This document shows, piece after piece, positions 32,889-44,241 of a DNA stretch of 63,814 nucleotides; position 1 is the stretch's first letter; every line of letters starts with the position of its first letter. The stretch is from Zychaea mexicana (lineage: Eukaryota; Mucoromycota; Mucoromycetes; Mucorales; Lichtheimiaceae): contig NW_026516849.1 in the NCBI RefSeq assembly GCF_025766255.1, forward strand, positions 1 to 63,814, given 5' to 3'. The notes beneath the pieces were generated by a model. The model made no database searches. It saw only the letters and a program-made list of their open reading frames with translations, and was not told the DNA's origin. The position numbers and the translations under genes were made by a program.

Positions 32889-33588
32889 ATGGACACTGCG
32901 CATCCTGAAGATTCACGCCGCATGCTGCCGTCTGCTCGAGAGCTGCTGCTGCATGTCGACGATCACCCGACCTCCAAGTCCTCCTCCTCCTCCTCCGCCC
33001 CGTCTACTGCTGTTGGGGACGAACCCAGTTCAGTAGACAAGATGCAAATTGACGAACCATACGAATCCTCGAATTCAAGAGAACCTTTGCACCATAATGA
33101 TCAAGGTGCTTAAAAAATAGACTTTTTGCTCTGTTTAATTGTCATGGAAACCTTTTCTCTTTTAAGAATTCTTCCATGGAGGCTGATTAATATTGTTTCT
33201 AGACTCTATAACAAAGCCGCTTTTGCCGTCTATTACCAATGCGCAGCCATGTTCACCCATCCCTCGTGCTTCCTCACCCTCTTCGCAACAGCAACAACAG
33301 TATAACAATAACCACATGTCGGATGAGTACCTTCGACATAGAATGTCGGATATGAGCGTTTCGTCGGTGCCTTCGCCACCTCAACACCACCACCACCACA
33401 ACCAACGAGGCCCGACGACGACGGCAAGTCCTAGGGCCATGTCACCTGCGCATGATATGCCTGGACGAGGATTTTTGCCGTTGGAACCTGGCTCGCAGCA
33501 ACAACAACATCAACAATCTACTCAGCAATCCTACTACGAATCATATCCACGGAGAGGATCGGTCACTGACCCCATGCTCCATAACAGC

Positions 33589-33623
<35 letters not shown>

Positions 33624-35249
33624 CGGAAGTAGCAGCAGCAGTAATACAGCACCACCGTTGGATTTTCGTCGCCCGTCAATCACAGATCTAAACAACCTGC
33701 CGTTGCCCACGTCTTCAGCCAGTGCGAGTCGACGAGGCTCGATGGCCACGGTCGTCACCGACTACGACTACTCATCGCGTTCCCCTTCTCCATCCCCATT
33801 TGCAAAGAGGGGGCTCGCCCACGAGTCAGATTATCTGTCTGCTCGACGAGACTCGCTGCCCCATCCTGGAGTAGCACAGACATCACAACAAGCCTACGAT
33901 CCATTCCAAAGGCGCCATTCCATAGCCACAGCTGAGGTCCCACCCAACAATCGTCTTGGGTCAAGCTCAAAATATCGAGGTACATTTGCATGATTACAAA
34001 AGAAAGAGGGCACAGTATGGAGATAAGGAAAACATTTACTGATGGGTTCTTTTGTTACGTTGAAAAGCATTCCGATTTCCTGCTACGATTCCAGAAACAC
34101 CAAACCATGGCCCGTACTCAGCACCTTCAAGTCCACCCAATTCTGGCAATATCCCTTCGTCATTTGATCATTCACAGTCGTCTTCATCGACAGCAGCAAC
34201 AGCTTCTTCTTTGAGTGACGCTCAACAACAACAAAGATACCCTCGCCACGGCAGCCGATATGCTTCGTCGTCAGGCAACGATCACCATTATCAATATCTT
34301 CAGCGGTCTTCTGCTGGGCATCCTTATGCAACAACCACAACAACAAATGGTAGCAGTAGTAACAGCAATAGTAACAGTACCACTGGCGGAGGAGGAGGCG
34401 GGCCCTTGCTTCATCACCGACGCCGGTCAATTCTTATGGATGAAGGAGCCGAATCAGGGCCAGTACTAGCCAGACGTGCTTCTATGCCTGTGGTGGGGAT
34501 GCAGGGCAGCCATCACCATCACGTTCAACATAACCACCCGGGCAGCAGTATGCATCGACATCATGACGCGATGCAACACGAAGGAGGATATCACAACAGC
34601 TATGCAAGCAGCGGGGCAGCAGCACCAGCAGCAGGACAGCACCACCACGCTCATCCTCCCCATCACCATCATCATGGCGCCATTGAAGATGACAAGTCAG
34701 CCATGGCTCATAAAGGCGAGACACCTTACTCGCGCAGTCCTGAGCTCCGTGTAAGCCATAAATTGGCAGAACGTAAACGGCGAAAGGAAATGAAGGAGTT
34801 ATTCGATGAGTTGCGTGACTCACTCCCGGTGGAGAAGAATCTCAAGACAAGTAAATGGGAGATATTGAGCAAGGGTAAAGTCAAGTTTTGAAATTGTGTC
34901 TGTTATATAACAAGGATATAGGCTAATGATGGTATTCTTGTGTGTGTGTTTGTGTGTATAGCTGTTGAATATATCTCTTTGCTCAAACGTCGCGACTATG
35001 AGATGGAAAATGAAGTTAATGCATTACGGCGGGAAGTTGGCATGTTGAAGCGAGATCGAGAGTACGTTTTAATTATTATCTTATGGATTATAGTATGGGA
35101 TGCGGGGCGGGGGGTTGTAATTTTGTGGAGAGGGAGGGGGGCCAATTGTCGAGGACGAGGAGTATAGCATTTGGCTAATAGCTTATTCTAATTTGTGTGT
35201 TTACTTTATTAGAGGAAATGCCGGCTACGGTCCACCACCACCTTACTAA
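32889..35249 (+). CDS. bHLH transcription factor with leucine-rich zipper extension
   Basis: Five exons: 32889-33105, 33203-33979, 34095-34874, 34962-35061 and 35213-35249 (TAA). All junctions keep frame. Residues 1-590 are low complexity with polyQ, polyN, polyH and Ser/Pro runs, and short basic SRRGS-like motifs that could be phosphorylation sites. The basic helix-loop-helix spans exons 3-4: [20 protein letters not shown], a loop with [17 protein letters not shown], then [11 protein letters not shown], followed by a short coiled coil. His, Glu and Arg at the usual basic positions indicate E-box binding. The protein ends in a short GYGPPPPY peptide. It is a nuclear regulator; targets are unknown. 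The start is the first ATG after a CT-rich leader and could be later. Confidence 0.88.
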
Positions 35250-36417
35250 ATGTTATTATTAATAATCGTTAATCGTAATTACTTGCTGGTGTGTGTGTGT
35301 GTGCGTGACAGAGTGAGCGTATTGAGGGAGAGAGAGTGAAGTCTTTACTCCCTTCCTCTCTCTTAACCTGAGATACCCTTAACGAATAAGTGGGGAACGA
35401 AAAAGAGTCACTTATCCACATGCGCATCTACTTCTTCTCCAAACACACACACGCACACTCCACATTATTTTGATAACCCCTTCTCTAATATCATCCATCA
35501 TACTTTCTGTCTATTTGTCTCCCCTTATCTTCTTACTCACAACACGTACACTCACACGTACACACACACGCACACAACCATTCTCACTTATTTCTTTTAA
35601 AAAAACTTCATCATCATTCGAACTATTCTTCTTATACTTGTATGCGTGTTTTCCTATCTTCTTTGTTTACTTTTTTGTGCATCCAGCTCATCATTTGAAA
35701 AGGGCAACAACAACACCAACACCAGCATAATAATAACTTTTCTTACCATCATCATTTGCATTCAACTTTACCCTTTCCAATTATTTTAAGTTTTTCTGCT
35801 GAATCATGCATTGTAGCTGGTAATATCCCTTTTGATGTGCAGATCCCACGTTTTTTCCTCTCTTTTGCTAACATGGGTGATCGGCATAAAATAAGGGGGT
35901 ACCTCGGTGCTAAAGTTAAGAGAAAACTTAATTGTGCTACTGCTACTACTATAAACACGATGACACACACCATGCTGGCTTTGTCTTGGGCATGTATTAA
36001 TGTGCTTAGGAGGGCAGAAGGTAGCAGTAGAATTAAGGGAGTGAAAATGTGATAGGAGGTTGCTATGATCATCACACGCATAATAACCTTCAATTTTCTC
36101 TACAAAAATAAAGAGTTTGTAGTAGAATCGCCTATAAGTCGAGCGCATCTTGGCTAAGCATAATACTACATCACGCGTTAATTTTATAAATGGTGCTAAA
36201 TCTTCACGATACATTACAGTACTCCTTCTTTCCTGTCTCCTATTGATGATGTTGCAAGCACTTTTCTACATATCATATGTACCACCAGTATGAACAGCCA
36301 TGGTAGATAATAGTGGTACCCCTTTCTAATATTGAAGGATTATGTACTATTCATGATATTCAGGACAACATAGTAACAGCAACAATAACAAATGACACAT
36401 GTCTTGTGAAGAGGGGG
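35250..36417. other. Intergenic region downstream of the bHLH gene
   Basis: CA/AC-rich stretches at about 35440-35580 and several short frames on both strands without likeness. The 3' flank of the bHLH gene lies here. No gene seen. Confidence 0.5.
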
Positions 36418-37229
36418 TCAGTATGAACAACGCGGACGCGAAAAGGCATTCGAAGACGCTTTCGATGATGATGGCAGCGGTGACGGTGTGCGTTTCCTCC
36501 TCTTCTCAACTCTCCCAGCGCGTGCTGCTAATTCATCGTTTTCATCATTCTCGTCCGCATTGCGTCGTTTGAGCAAAGGTGGCGGTGACAATGCTTGCTG
36601 TTCTTCTTCTTCTTCTGCTGTTGTTGTGCCAAGTGTTGTTGTGGGCACTGGTGCCAATGATGATTTCAATGTTGATGCTGGCGAAGATCGTGATACTGCT
36701 GCTTCTTCGGTATTAGTGCCTGTAGTTGTATTCTCATTAGCAGTAGTATCAAAATTGCTGTTGTCGTTGCTGTTTCTGTTATGATCAGGTGAGGATTAAT
36801 GGCGGTGCTCGTCACCGGATAGCAGTGATGCTGATGTTGTTGTTGTTATCTGTTCTCCATTATTATGCGTCTCTTCGTCTGACGAATCTGAGCCATTATT
36901 GTTGACAAATGGTCCTGCTCTTGGATGCTCAACTGACGGCGTTGTACTCGATGTTTGCTTTCAGTCAATGTCATATTTGGCTGATCATCTTCTTCAGTCG
37001 ATATTTGATTGCTAGGATTGATTATGGTCTTTTCTGGAGATGCTTTCGATGATGGCAACGGTGACGGCGTGCGTTTTCTCCTCTTCTCAGCTCTCCCAGC
37101 ACTTGCTGTTAATACATCGTCTTCGTCACCCTTGTCCGCATTGCGTCGTTTGGGAAAACGTAGTAGTGACAGTGCGTATTCTGCTTACTGTTGTAGTTCT
37201 TCTTCTGCTGTTAGGGAGTTATCCTAAGA
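36418..37229 (-). pseudogene. PP4R3 tail relic (third copy)
   Basis: Minus-strand frames repeat the PP4R3 tail module in diverged form: SPDHNRNSNDNSNFDTTANE, then LSPPPLLKRRNADENDENDE, then EKRRKRTPSPLPSSS, with a second partial module near 37050-37200. The Arm-like body is absent. Stops and frame changes break it. It resembles the tails at 8415-9110 and 44242-45700 but is clearly older. Confidence 0.65.
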
Positions 37230-37239
37230 TCGTTTACAG

Positions 37240-37610
37240 ATTTTAAAAATACATAAAAACATAGAAAATATCTTAAAATTGAAATAATAAAAAAGGTGAA
37301 ATGTATATTATTTATCATCATATAATGGTTAAATGTTTTTTGATTGAAAATATAAATTATATAACAAATAATAAAAGCTGAAGAAGTGTATTAAATTATT
37401 ATACTTTTGGTAATTATAAAGTTAAAATATTTCATCTTAAAATAAAAATATAAATATCAAAAATATCAAGATCTAATAACAATTTAGTAGAAAGGAAAAA
37501 ATATGAGTAATTTACATCAGTAATAATTTTAAAATTGTATTAGATAAGGGAAAAGTTAAAGTTAATATAAAAATTATTAATATGTATAACAGTAATTGAT
37601 ACATGCTTTA
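37240..37610. other. Strongly AT-rich spacer
   Basis: About 370 bp with very few G or C, unlike its surroundings. It lies between two PP4R3-tail relics in opposite orientation. No frame of note. Confidence 0.7.
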
Positions 37611-37634
37611 AACTTCTGTGAACTGTTTTCTGAA

Positions 37635-37890
37635 ATGGCTGAGCAGCGCCGATCATCGTCACCTGATCTTAATAAAAACAGTAACAGCAACAGCAATTTC
37701 GATACTACTGCTAATGAGAATACAACAACAACCACTGATACCGAAGAACGAAGCAGCAGTATCATGACCATCACAGACATCTACATTGAACTCACCATAG
37801 CCACCAGTACCTACAACAGCACAACAACAACAGGAGGCACCACAACAACAATAACAGCAGGATTAATTCAGAAGAAGATAGTGTTACGGT
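37635..37890 (+). pseudogene. Inverted PP4R3 tail fragment
   Basis: The plus strand encodes MAEQRRSSSPDLNKNSNSNS, then NFDTTANENTTTTTDTEE, matching the start of the tail module in the relic on the other side of the AT-rich spacer. The frame then runs into a Thr-rich low-complexity stretch and stops at 37890. Confidence 0.5.
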
Positions 37891-38094
37891 GAATTTGGGG
37901 TATTCCAGGTAGTTGCGTAACGGTTTATGTGTATGTTTTGTAGTGAGCACCAGTAATAATATCGTTTATTACAGACGGGTTGTGAAGTGATATGAGTGTA
38001 AAGTAAGGTAAAAATGTGTATCGGTTATGTCCAAGGTTGTAAATAGTAGGGAGCTGTTGTCTTGATTAAGCTCAGTGAGTAGAAATGAGGATCA

Positions 38095-38710
38095 GGGATG
38101 TTACGTCTGTCCAAAATGAATGAGGAATAAGGATCAGGAATGTTACGTCTGTCCAAGTAAATGAGAAATAAGAGCAGGAATGTTACGTCTGGTCTTAATA
38201 GAAGAGTTTATTTAGCTTCAGTTATGAGCAATAAACAATATGTAAGATAAAACAAGCCGTGTTTAGGTCTTGAGTGATTGAAAACAACACTTGAAAAGTT
38301 AAGTCAAAAGTGGGAGGTAGAAATTCAATGTCTTTATTCAAATAAAAATGATGGGGTATTTATATCTTTCTGGCTATTTAATAATGTCTAAGATAATTCA
38401 TGCTGCAGTTGCTGCGGTTGCTGCGCAACGCCAATGCTGCGGTAACTTGCTGTTACTGCGGATGCTGCGGTAGTTGTTGTTACTGCGGATGCTGCAGTAA
38501 TGCTCTTATTCAACAAGCTGTTCATCGAATCTTTACAAAGTAAAGGGTTCGTTCTATTTATAGTTGTTCCTTTTGATAATTTGGGGGTGCAAGAGAGTTG
38601 TAGAGTTGCTGCGGTTGCTGCGGTAGTTACGTATTGTATTCTGATTGCCGCTTGGTGTGTGGTTCTTTTGTATGTTTGGTTTATTTGTTATGGGTGGTTC
38701 CCGGGGTAAC
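38095..38710. mobile_element. Probable solo LTR
   Basis: On the minus strand the segment begins TGTTACCCCGGG and ends AGACGTAACA, so the ends form a TGTTAC/GTAACA pair with TG...CA limits. Inside lie a TATAAATA box and, shortly after, AATAAA, the usual LTR promoter and polyadenylation pair. One end repeats a block of about 45 bp with TGTTACGTCTGTCC three times (38099, 38142, 38180). CTGCGG-rich short repeats fill 38400-38500. No 5-bp target duplication is evident, so it may be degenerate. Confidence 0.4.
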
Positions 38711-39335
38711 ACTATCATGGTAATATTTCTAGGGAACAATTACTATTTTTTTAGGTCAAGGCATTGCGCTTTTATAAAGCCGCGCTCTTGTGATGATCAA
38801 GGTAGCAAAGGTTAACTGTGAGAAAAAATAATTGAAGTTACAATGCTTTCTGTAGTATTATTTAAGTAGAGTCACGGTAATAGTTGCTGTTTATGTAGCT
38901 AGGGATGTACACAGTATTGTGGAGTTTCCCTTGTAATGGTTTTTCGTCGTGCTCTTTTTTTTGGGGATATTAACATTAACACGGGACAAGGGTTCTTATA
39001 TATACTTGACGATGCTAGTGCAGGCGCTATTCTTCTTGCTGCATAGGGTAAATAGATTTGTATAGTCGTTGCAGATATTGATACTGTTGCTGTTGTCTGA
39101 GCAGTTGCCGCTGCTGGGATGACGGCTGGTATAGCTGTGCTGTTAAGGAAGGTGTAATCGCAAATGGTGAACGTGACGGGGTATTAGCAGGTAGCATAGA
39201 TTTTTTGCCCTCTACTCGGTAATTGAAGATCTTCTCTCATTGTATCGCAAACACCATTACTGATTGCAGCACTTGCACTTGTCATTTTCCTTTCGTCTTC
39301 AGCGCTCAAAATGTAACTCTAGATGGTCTGGTGTC
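38711..39335. other. Flank of the exonuclease pseudogene
   Basis: About 620 bp with no supported gene. It carries a long plus-strand frame from 39223, which is the shadow of the minus-strand exon at 39336-39836. Confidence 0.4.
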
Positions 39336-42300
39336 TTATAATAATATCGTTGATCCATCAGCTTCCCTCAAGATGCATGTATTCCACTTTTTAGCCAGGT
39401 CTACCCATTGTGATGCATTATTACTTTCTTTCGGTATGATGTTGTTGAACTTGATGAATTCTTCTTGGGTATGGATCGGCGTTACAGCGTATTTAACACC
39501 TTGCTTGTCAGCGAGAAACACATATCGTTTGTTTTTTGGATTTGCTGTCGAGCCGGATGGTAGCATTATGTTGATGCTTATGTCAAGAGCCTGTGGACGT
39601 ACCATAGGTAAATGTTGGTCGTGTCGCTGCTGCGTTACCGCCGTCGCTAAGTGTATACTAAGCTCCTCTGCAACGTCAGCTGCCATTCTCGATATACCAA
39701 AAGTTCCATCAGATGCCTTCAAATGTAAGCCTGGCGTGAGGATGCCTGCGCCGTGTTCCACAATAGTACCACTTGTTGTAACAATGCCAAGTTTCACTCC
39801 AAGATACGATAGTGCCTCGGCGAGCCTGGGGTCCAAGACTTTTTTGCAGACGCTGATAGCGATTCATGGTGCCAACCTTTTTTTAAATTAAAAACTCTTT
39901 ACAAGTGAGTAAGTAATACAATATAATAAAACGACTTTCTCCATATGCTTCTTACTCTGATATTATATCGAAGACGATATTCAGCCAAAAAAAATGGGCC
40001 ATGGGGGGTCCAGCTCCACTATAACCAATAGCGCGCATAATGTTTTCATGAACCCCTCCCTCGAGAGAGTTGGTATCGCGGCAACAGCGATATAGTGGTA
40101 AGCCTGCTTTCTTGGCGTATCCAATTCTGAAATACATCGGCACATCAGGATGGTCTGAAATTTGGCCTTCATAAATCGCCTTGAGCATATTTTGAGCTTG
40201 ATGGCGAGCATCGCTGTCAAATAATCTTCGTCCTGTCCTTGTGCAGATGAGGTTGCCATACTCTGTGAAAAGGTTCTAAACAAACGGCCCGAGTTCGTTT
40301 GGTGGTGGCACAAAACGTTTTACCCTTCGCAAAATCCAAGAAGGATTGCTGTTGAGCATGTATGTCCAAGTAAGTCCTTGTTTTGCTAGGTATTCCTCCA
40401 CTTTTCGTCTGTCGAGGATCCACAACGAAGATTGCATCCCGTAGTCGGCGGCTGAACTCCTTTGCTAGCATGTGGCGCTTGGGCACTTTAATCAATGCCA
40501 TGAAATGATATATATCTTTTAAGACTCTTGATGGATTTTGGTTGCTTTGGTGCGAGCTATATTGCTGTGCTTCAAAGCTGGCTATGTCGGTCTGTGGAGA
40601 GTCAGCAATCAGTGGAGTTGTCGATGTAATTTGATTGTTGCAAACGTCGTCCGCTTCTTCATCAGATGATGACAGCTCTTCCGAGTTTCCGTCGTCTTCG
40701 TCCAAAGCATCATTAGGCGAGTTCGAATTCATGGTGATACATGGCGTTTCTGCATCTGTTGAGCTACATGTATTATAGTGCTGTTGCTGGCACAGCGATT
40801 TCTTTTCGAATCGTAGCATGGACGTAGGTAATGTGATTGCAAACGGTGGTTGACCGAAATCGGCTAAAGTCTTCTCATATATACTGATTATTGCACCGGG
40901 GATGGCGACATTATTTATTTGTACTATCGTGCTATCCGCATATGCTAGTAACAAATAAATAGTTGTATATTTGCGAGCTTTTCTCATAAAAAGCTTACAT
41001 ATTAAACTAACTCCCCATAAGCAATCGGACGTGACCATAGGCTAGCCGAGGATATTGCAACAAAAGCTCCTTGTGGTACGGGCCACGGTATGGCTTTACC
41101 AACGGTAAGAAACGGGGCAAGTTTTGTGTATATAGCAAGTGATGCCCAAGTATCCAGCGCTGCATAATATATTTGAGTTGGCGAAAGATCTCGTGCCTCC
41201 CAATCGCTCTTCCTAATATTCTTCTCCAATGGGGCGCCTAGCACTGCTTCTGCTAACACAGATAACGACACTCCTCCATTGTCGACAAAGCCACGCCTAC
41301 GAAAAAATTTGCCAAGCTCCAGTGCCGTATTTTCGTTACATGATAAAAAGTAATCACGATGGAGCTTTTTCATGTCATCACCTACGTGACGGCCAGCTTT
41401 CAGTACTTTGGGAGACCGGAGAAGAGCACAGAGTGATGCTGGTACACTGTCAAACTGGTGTATTGGTAGTATAAAAACATCGTTCTAAAGCAGAGTTAAT
41501 CAGATTACCGAGTGAGCATACGGTTATACAGATGCTGCTATGATAATAACTTGTTATACCTTGTATGCTACCTGCACCGTTGCCACTTTTCCCGGAGGAG
41601 GGTAATTCCATTCACAATCCATGCCGATGACAATAGTATTCGTTTTAGAGTCTTCCATAATGTTTCGGTTTATCACGTCGTTTGCTTCTATAGCGTCTCG
41701 AACATAGTGGGTTTTGATGTTGTTTGGTAGTCGTAGGAAAGGTGCTTGATTTTTAACAGGTTGACTTGCAGATTGTTGTGTTTGCTTTGGTCCGTCGTTT
41801 ATTAATTTGATCGTTTTCAACAAAAGCGTCTTATCCCCTCGCACATTGCCAGTGAAGAACAAACGAGGCGGTTAAAAAGCCATATTGGGTGTATGTCTTC
41901 CTCATTTCTTCAAGGGGAGTCTTCATGTGCGATAGAGATTTTGTCGGGACTAGCAGCTTCTTCATATTCGTTACATACTGTGTATAAGGCCACAAAGGTC
42001 GGTGCGTCGCCCATTTTAGCAATTTTTTTGATGAACTTGAAGGTATGATTACCCTTGAATATCTCGCCATCGACTGCTGCCATTTGCTTATCCAGAAACG
42101 GGCGTAGTACATCCAGAACAGCGTTGTAAATTAAGCGGAAATACGGAATGGATGGGATATAGCCGGCGTAGCCTTGAGGATTGTTAAATGTCGAAAATTC
42201 TGCATATGTTTTGGTCGCATTCCATGTCTCGACCAAAGTACGCTGATTTTGCTGATGATCCAGTTGATTTAGAGTATATAAGATATGAAGTCGGATATGT

Positions 42301-42500
42301 TGTTTGGTATGAAGCTCTTGTAACATGTCATGAAAATTTTCGATTTTCATAGCATGTTGCATGCAAGGTCGCAGTATGTCGAATAATTCTTTTGATACAG
42401 CGCATCGGTAAGTCAGAACGGCCGGAAACTCTGCTGTTAGCTGCTCCAGAAGTTGCGGCAGGATATTTTCATTATGGGCGCCTAATGACTTTTTGCACAC
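39336..42500 (-). pseudogene. MULE-like transposase fused to WRN/RNase D-type 3'-5' exonuclease, copy B
   Basis: A multi-exon TE-like gene on the minus strand. 42500-41955 carries SIPYFRLIYNAVLDVL and VDGEIFKGDHTFKFIKK, then AKMGDAPTFVALYTVCNEY, a transposase-type core. A frameshift near 41955 and a second near 41860 lead to TGNVRGDKTLLLK, where the expected TDN is GN. The exonuclease begins with IGMDCEWN (Exo I, two acidic residues) at about 41610. After an intron it ends with Exo III, YYAALDTWASLAIY, at about 41140. Further exons (41038-40217, 40188-39952, 39836-39336) hold SRVLKDIYHFMALIKVPKRH, then NSLEGGVHENIM, a C-terminal block I recall from multicopy fungal exonuclease-domain genes. 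Frameshifts are shared with copy A. From 41552 upward the locus is duplicated; below it is unique. Confidence 0.7.
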
Positions 42501-42689
42501 GAAGCACTCGTATCGTCGTGATATTATATAAAAGGACCTTGTATATCAATCGTATATATTAGCTTAATTATTCCATTACTTAATCACTTATTGTTGCTTT
42601 GAAAGTTTATGTCCCTGTGCATGTCCACAACTCTACGCGAACAAGGATCTTTGTAGAAAGCCTTTATCAGTAAGTAGCGACACTTTGTT

Positions 42690-43806
42690 TATGCAGCATT
42701 CCTCGCGGCCAATACAGTTTGTTCACCAAGACATGTGGCAGCCACAGAAGCTACTTCGCTGACTGTAGCAGAGGGATCATCATCAAAGCCTAAATCGGTT
42801 TACGGCCTTGCTTATCTCCATTCTCAAAAATACTATCGGGCCGCTCATTATATTGCTTAACCATCTCTGTGCAGTACGAAAATTGATCTCCACTGCTTTG
42901 CTGTAGGATATGCACTCAAACACTTGTCAATTTTCAGCTTAAAAAACGAGCCTTATCTTAGCAGTGTACCCAACATATTGGCGCTTTTCAGCCACTTTTC
43001 TCACACGCGTGTCCTCATCACCTAGCTTATATAACTCCATTGGCTTGCTTTGGGAAGATTCCGAGAATGCTGCCTTTTACATATACTCCGATTGCAAGGC
43101 GATTGATTATCATACACAATAAATTGTTGCTGTTGAACACGATCACAGCAAAAGAATTCAGGCAAGCCATCATTGACAAGTCTGGTCTACGTCAAAGCCC
43201 GAGAACACACGCTCTTATCGCCTAGACAATTAAATACCTTCTGGCGTTTGAAGATATCGCCAACGGCAAGAAATGTCTGGTATCGAGCGCTTCACAACAA
43301 GATCTCAAGCCGAAAAAGTCTACATTCGATTATGCCTTCGAAATTCACCACCGCTACTTGTCCAATTCGAAGATGATTTGTCTCATTTCCTGTACCAATG
43401 CCCTCGGAAATGGTCGATTTGGTGCTCCGTGTGGCCCGACCTCTTATTACAACCTGTTACAGAGTCTGCTGTACACAACGTTATCTTTCATTTTCAGTTG
43501 TATATTAAGTTGTCTTTGGAACGCCCACTGGCGCTTTGTTCTAAACAACTCTCCCTTCGTTCCCGATAACATTATCGCGCAAATCCATTCTCTTTTGTTA
43601 ACCCGCACCCAAGAAAAACCTCCCTTCTATCGCAAACTAGTCCAACGCTACCTAGTTCCTTCTCCTCACCTCTCGTATCTTATATGCACGTGACTTTGCG
43701 TTGTTGCACGTCTAGAAAAAGAAACATATTGTTGCTGGTCTGGTTCAGGATTGCCATGCTCATCAACGACATTTCCTTGGCCATCATACAAAAAGTGTAC
43801 ACTCAT
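42690..43806 (-). pseudogene. Tc1/mariner transposase relic split by a LINE, copy B
   Basis: The same arrangement as in copy A: transposase N-terminus (MSVHFLYDGQGNVVDEHG) at 43806-43735, LINE 3' end on the opposite strand in between, and helix-turn-helix remnant at 42954-42690. An extra A near 42785 changes the frame of the last part compared with copy A. Confidence 0.6.
43037..43693 (+). mobile_element. LINE 3' end, copy B
   Basis: The zf-RVT-type tail (NVWYRALHNKISS, then DLSHFLYQCPRKWSIW) as in copy A, but with about 44 bp missing near 43490-43500. The two copies therefore changed independently after duplication. Confidence 0.75.
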
Positions 43807-44241
43807 GTTGGACTGCAAAGTGAATAAAATTGTTGTCCAGTCGTGCGACATGATTTCTAAGCAAGCCAGACGACATTAGTTTTCACTCGCTATTGACATT
43901 ACTTGCTGGAAACACAGTACAGTAAATGAAAGTGTCGTTCTACCACGTGCCTCATGTAGGACGTTCCTCATTTCTGCTATTACAGCGTTTCGAGATGAGC
44001 AAATATTAGAAAATGCATAATGCCTGAGTAAGATTCTCTGCTAATGATAACATAGAATTTTGGGATGTCTGTGGGTTAGGACATATTGTCCTATCGCACA
44101 CGCATGTGGCCTCTCTTCCCACAGCACCCGCTCGAGAAAGATTGTGCAACGTCAATACACGATCCTTCAACATCATCTTACACGTTATTGTCGCAACGTG
44201 GATATTCTCTTTTTTATTGTTATATGTACAAAGTTCTTTTT

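Noticed and set aside
39223..39891. 222-codon plus-strand frame
   Set aside because: It overlaps the minus-strand exonuclease-family exon at 39336-39836, which has better composition and continues neighbouring exons.
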